A DNA stretch of 64,000 bases from Hymenobacter metallilatus (GTDB lineage Bacteria > Bacteroidota > Bacteroidia > Cytophagales > Hymenobacteraceae). The notes beneath the pieces are model-generated. The model ran no database searches. It was not told where the DNA came from and was given only the letters and a program-made list of their open reading frames with translations. The position numbers and the translations under genes are program-made. Of this stretch, positions 61,178 to 64,000 are shown piece by piece (the stretch's first letter is position 1; every line of letters starts with the position of its first letter). The DNA lies in NCBI RefSeq assembly GCF_003944705.1, contig NZ_RWIS01000004.1:1-64000 (forward strand), read 5' to 3'.

Positions 61178-62440
61178 ATGGCTGCTCCCCGCAAAGCTGC
61201 GCTTGGCTTCATTTTCGTGACGCTGCTGCTCGATGTGATTGGCTTCGGCATCATCATTCCGGTGCTGCCCAAGCTTATAACCCAGCTAACGGGCGGCACC
61301 CTCTCCGATGCGGCCCGCTACGGGGGCTGGATGCTGTTTGCTTTTGCCGCCATGCAGTTCCTGTTTTCGCCGGTGCTGGGCAACCTCTCCGACCAGTACG
61401 GACGGCGGCCGGTGCTGCTCACGGCACTGTTCGGCTTCGGCATCGATTACCTGTTTCTGGCGTTTGCGCCCAGCATCGGGTGGCTGTTTGTGGGCCGGCT
61501 GGTGGCGGGCATCACCGGGGCCAGCTTCACCACGGCCTCGGCCTACATTGCCGATATCAGTACCCCGGAGAACCGGGCCCAGAATTTCGGCATGATTGGG
61601 GCCGCTTTCGGGCTGGGCTTCATCATCGGGCCGGTGCTGGGGGGCAAGTTGGCTCACTTTGGCTCGCAGGTGCCCTTCCTGGCGGCGGCCGGCCTCACCT
61701 TGCTCAACTGGCTCTACGGCTATTTCGTGCTGCCCGAATCCCTGGCCCCGGAAAACCGCCGCCCCTTCGACTGGAAACGGGCCAACCCCATTGGCTCGCT
61801 CCGGCAGTTGCGCAAGTACCCGGTTATTCTGGGTTTGATTACGTCGCTGGTGTTTCTGTACGTGGCGGCCCACGCCACCCAGAGCACCTGGTCGTACTTT
61901 ACCATGTACCGGTTTCACTGGAACGAAGACCAGGTAGGCAACTCCCTGGGGGCGGTGGGCCTGCTCACGGCCCTGGTGCAGGGTCTGCTGATTCGGTACA
62001 TCAACCCACGCCTGGGCAACAAACGCTCGGTGCTGCTGGGGCTGGGGCTCTACGCTCTGGGCTTCACGCTGTTTGCCTTTGCCGGCCAACCCTGGATGAT
62101 GTTCGCCTTCCTGGTGCCTTACTGCCTGGGCGGTATTGCCATTCCGGCCCTGCAGGGTATCATGTCCGGGCAGGTGCCGCCCACCGAGCAGGGTGAGCTG
62201 CAGGGGGCGCTTACCAGCCTGGTAAGCCTCACCTCCATTATCGGTCCACCCCTGATGACCAATCTGTTCTCCTACTTTACCGGAGCTACAGCCCCCGTGC
62301 ATTTTCCGGGCGCCGCCTTCCTCACCGGGGCCGTGCTGACGTGCATTAGCCTGGTGCTGGTGTTCCGTTTCCTGCGCCACTACCAGGAGCCCGCCAAAGC
62401 CTCCGTGCCAGCGGCCGAGGCAGCGGTGCCAGGACATTAG
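61178..62440 (+). CDS. MFS transporter, TetA-like family
   Basis: The product is 420 aa with 12 predicted membrane segments. [19 protein letters not shown] starts TM1, and [12 protein letters not shown] is the conserved loop of MFS drug/H+ antiporters. [20 protein letters not shown] fits motif C region of TetA types. It probably exports a small molecule, not necessarily tetracycline. Its TAG stop (62438-62440) overlaps the stop of the convergent frame below. Confidence 0.93.
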   Translation: MAAPRKAALGFIFVTLLLDVIGFGIIIPVLPKLITQLTGGTLSDAARYGGWMLFAFAAMQFLFSPVLGNLSDQYGRRPVLLTALFGFGIDYLFLAFAPSIGWLFVGRLVAGITGASFTTASAYIADISTPENRAQNFGMIGAAFGLGFIIGPVLGGKLAHFGSQVPFLAAAGLTLLNWLYGYFVLPESLAPENRRPFDWKRANPIGSLRQLRKYPVILGLITSLVFLYVAAHATQSTWSYFTMYRFHWNEDQVGNSLGAVGLLTALVQGLLIRYINPRLGNKRSVLLGLGLYALGFTLFAFAGQPWMMFAFLVPYCLGGIAIPALQGIMSGQVPPTEQGELQGALTSLVSLTSIIGPPLMTNLFSYFTGATAPVHFPGAAFLTGAVLTCISLVLVFRFLRHYQEPAKASVPAAEAAVPGH

Positions 62441-62820
62441 ACGGCTGACTCAGCGGGGTAGGCTTGTAGCGTCAGTTGTCCGCCCCCAATCTGAATACCG
62501 CTGAACTGGTAGGGCTTCCCAACGGCATCAGGCAGAAGGTAAAACTCCGTGGTTTCCGCCACCCGCTGCCACTGCCGGGTGGCAGCTTCCAAGTATACTA
62601 GCCAGGAGGTACCGGTCGGCTGCTGGCCTGGCCGGGGCTCCAGCAGCTGCAGAAATACGCCGGCTGCATCCGGGCGGCACAGGTCAGTAATTAGCTGCTT
62701 GTGCAGGCCCGGAATTTCGGGCTCAGTGTGCAGGCGGAACAGGCCGGGGTACCGGCCGAACTCGTGTTCCAGCTCCCCCCATAAGTCAATCCACTCTCTG
62801 AATTCCTTACCCTCCGTTTC
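62437..62820 (-). pseudogene. C-terminal part of an amber-interrupted protein
   Basis: This frame continues exactly in phase after the TAG at 62821-62823. It has 127 codons of normal amino acid use, starting GKEFREWIDLWGELEHEFG and ending [15 protein letters not shown], then TAA. There is no ATG, GTG or TTG near its beginning. It must be read through from the membrane gene, start on an unusual codon (a GGAGGG lies near 62807-62812), or be dead. Confidence 0.55.
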
Positions 62821-63132
62821 CTAGTCTTCTTCAGTAACCAGCAGGCGCAGTTGGGGAGTACAGAATATCTCGCTGGGCGCTGGCGGCACCGGCACGGCCG
62901 GCAGCGGCGGTTGATACCCAAACAGCCGCCCGACTGACAGCCAAAGTTTCTGCAAAGCTACCTTGAGCAAAAACCAGCCCCCGACCGCTAAGCCCGCTAC
63001 CAGCAGCAACGCGGCTACCGGAACAGCGGCTACTATCAGCAGTAAGATATTCTGCCATTGTTCCACCCACGGAGTAGGGCGCGAAGGTGGCGGGAGCTGA
63101 ATGGATTGCTGAACGTTGAAAACAGGGGGCAT
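62821..63132 (-). CDS. Membrane protein, 103 aa, truncated by an in-frame TAG
   Basis: ATG 63132 begins a Pro/Gln-rich N-terminus (FNVQQSIQLPPPSRPTPW), then one long or two close hydrophobic segments (ILLLIVAAVPVAALLLVAGL and FLLKVALQKLWL), then Pro-rich and ending LRLLVTEED. The next codon is TAG and the same frame stays open for 127 more codons. The full product would be about 230 aa. Unrecognised family. Confidence 0.6.
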   Translation of the reverse strand: MPPVFNVQQSIQLPPPSRPTPWVEQWQNILLLIVAAVPVAALLLVAGLAVGGWFLLKVALQKLWLSVGRLFGYQPPLPAVPVPPAPSEIFCTPQLRLLVTEED

Positions 63133-63233
63133 ACGGCACGTCTATTCTGGCCAAGAGGATATAACTACTCGCAAAATACTCACCCTGAATTGACAAATCA
63201 TTCCACCATCAACCCACCGTATCTTTACCCTCT

Positions 63234-64000
63234 ATGCTTACCGCTCCCTCCATCCCCGCCCCGCTTTCCCCCGTGCTGCCCGCGCCCGATGCCACGCCGT
63301 TTCTCAGGCGTATGGCCCGGGAGCTGGTGGGCCGGTACGGGGCCTCGGGCGAGCTGTCGGATTTGGTAGTAGTGGTGCCCACGCGGCGGGCGGTGGTATA
63401 CCTGCAGAACGAGCTGAGCCTGGCCGCTGAGGCCGGGCAGGCCTTGTGGAGCCCGCGCATTGCGGCCATGGAAGACTACATGGTGGAGCTGGCCGGCGTG
63501 CAGGTGGAGGAGCCCATTGCCCTGCAGCTACTGTTGTTCGAAATCATGCGCGACATTGACCCGCGGCTGGAATTCGACCAGTTCGTGGGATGGTCGGCGC
63601 TGCTCCTGCAGGACTTTTCCAGCCTCGACCAGAACCTGGCCTCGCCCCGCAAGGTGTTCGAGTACCTGAGCCAGGCCAAGGCCCTGGAGCGCTGGGATTT
63701 GGGTGCTGAATTTTCGCCCCAGAGCAGCACTACGGCCTACTTCCGCTTCTGGGACGACCTGCAGAAAGTGTACTACCGCCTGCAGAAGCGCATGCGCCAG
63801 GACCGCCTGGCCTACCCCGGCCTGGCCTACCGTTTGGCCCAGCGCCGGGTGCGGGAGCGGCTGGAAGCCGGCGAAACCCTGCCCTACCACGTGTTTATCG
63901 GGCTGGGCTTTTTGTCGAAGGCCGAAGAGCGGCTGATCCGGCGGTTGCGCAAGGTGGGGCGGGCCGAGGTGCAGTTTGATGGCGACGCCTTCTACCTGGA
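63234..64000 (+). CDS. AddB-like PD-(D/E)XK nuclease, 5' part
   Basis: ATG 63234 opens a frame still running at the window end (255 codons). MARELVGRYG and DLVVVVPTRRAVVYLQNEL is the inactive-helicase N-terminus of AddB/RexB-type proteins; YHVFIGLGFLSKAEERLIRR matches further in. The nuclease part lies beyond the window. It should partner the AddA-like protein, whose gene ends 3.9 kb upstream. TATCTTTA at 63220-63227 is a near-consensus -7 box. Confidence 0.85.
   Translation, partial: MLTAPSIPAPLSPVLPAPDATPFLRRMARELVGRYGASGELSDLVVVVPTRRAVVYLQNELSLAAEAGQALWSPRIAAMEDYMVELAGVQVEEPIALQLLLFEIMRDIDPRLEFDQFVGWSALLLQDFSSLDQNLASPRKVFEYLSQAKALERWDLGAEFSPQSSTTAYFRFWDDLQKVYYRLQKRMRQDRLAYPGLAYRLAQRRVRERLEAGETLPYHVFIGLGFLSKAEERLIRRLRKVGRAEVQFDGDAFYL

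Noticed and set aside
61286..62437. Reverse frame of 383 codons opposite the MFS gene
   Set aside because: The forward frame has 12 membrane segments and the MFS loop motif; the reverse frame is hydrophilic shadow.

Overview
The window looks like chromosome from a GC-rich member of the Bacteroidota, most like Hymenobacter or a relative in the Cytophagales. Three things point there: promoters with the Bacteroidetes -7 box TAnnTTTG, a type IX secretion C-terminal sorting domain, and families typical of the phylum (S46 dipeptidyl-peptidase, DUF3127, HI0933-type flavoprotein, SWFGD-like low-complexity remnant). No rRNA, tRNA, CRISPR array or classical transposase was seen.

Region by region. 1-9.6 kb is an RNA-damage and conflict neighbourhood. 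It holds a very AT-rich, 5'-truncated STAND/NACHT-type ATPase, an RNA repair polynucleotide kinase-phosphatase-ligase (Pnkp), an unknown protein, a start-less SUKH (SMI1/KNR4) remnant, an OmpA-family envelope protein, and the Pnkp partner Hen1. 9.6-20.2 kb encodes envelope and secreted proteins: a di-heme peroxidase-like lipoprotein, a PhoX-like lipoprotein, a large T9SS cargo protein, a GH1 beta-glucosidase, and a glycosyltransferase/LpxH-like phosphoesterase pair. 20.7-28.1 kb carries a secreted protein, a Nudix hydrolase, an RhlE-type helicase, small proteins, an XRE regulator and an L,D-transpeptidase. 28.4-44.6 kb is mostly catabolic and housekeeping: M1 aminopeptidase, cyanophycinase plus isoaspartyl peptidase, DUF3127, an LRR-protein kinase, an SDR, an AlbA_2 protein, a VOC protein, DinB, YdcF, YkvA, a DPP11-like S46 peptidase, an amidohydrolase and a GT2. 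44.7-55.8 kb includes a DUF1571 protein, a GxxExxY protein inside an inverted-repeat element, a dienoyl-CoA reductase-like SDR, an HI0933 flavoprotein, a frameshifted ghost gene, a PA2169-type protein, a cold-shock helicase and cold-shock protein, and a thioesterase. 55.8-64 kb holds an AddA-like helicase-nuclease, a transglutaminase-like secreted protein, an MFS transporter, an amber-interrupted membrane protein, and the start of an AddB-like nuclease cut by the window edge.

The most unusual signal is non-coding. Many convergent gene ends are occupied by inverted-repeat elements or long perfect palindromes. One family with 48-bp arms occurs once around a GxxExxY gene and once as a short empty copy. 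At both sites, and at a third unrelated element, both flanking genes take their stop codons at the element ends. Other repeats have entered coding sequences in frame (twice in Pnkp, once in the AddA-like gene).
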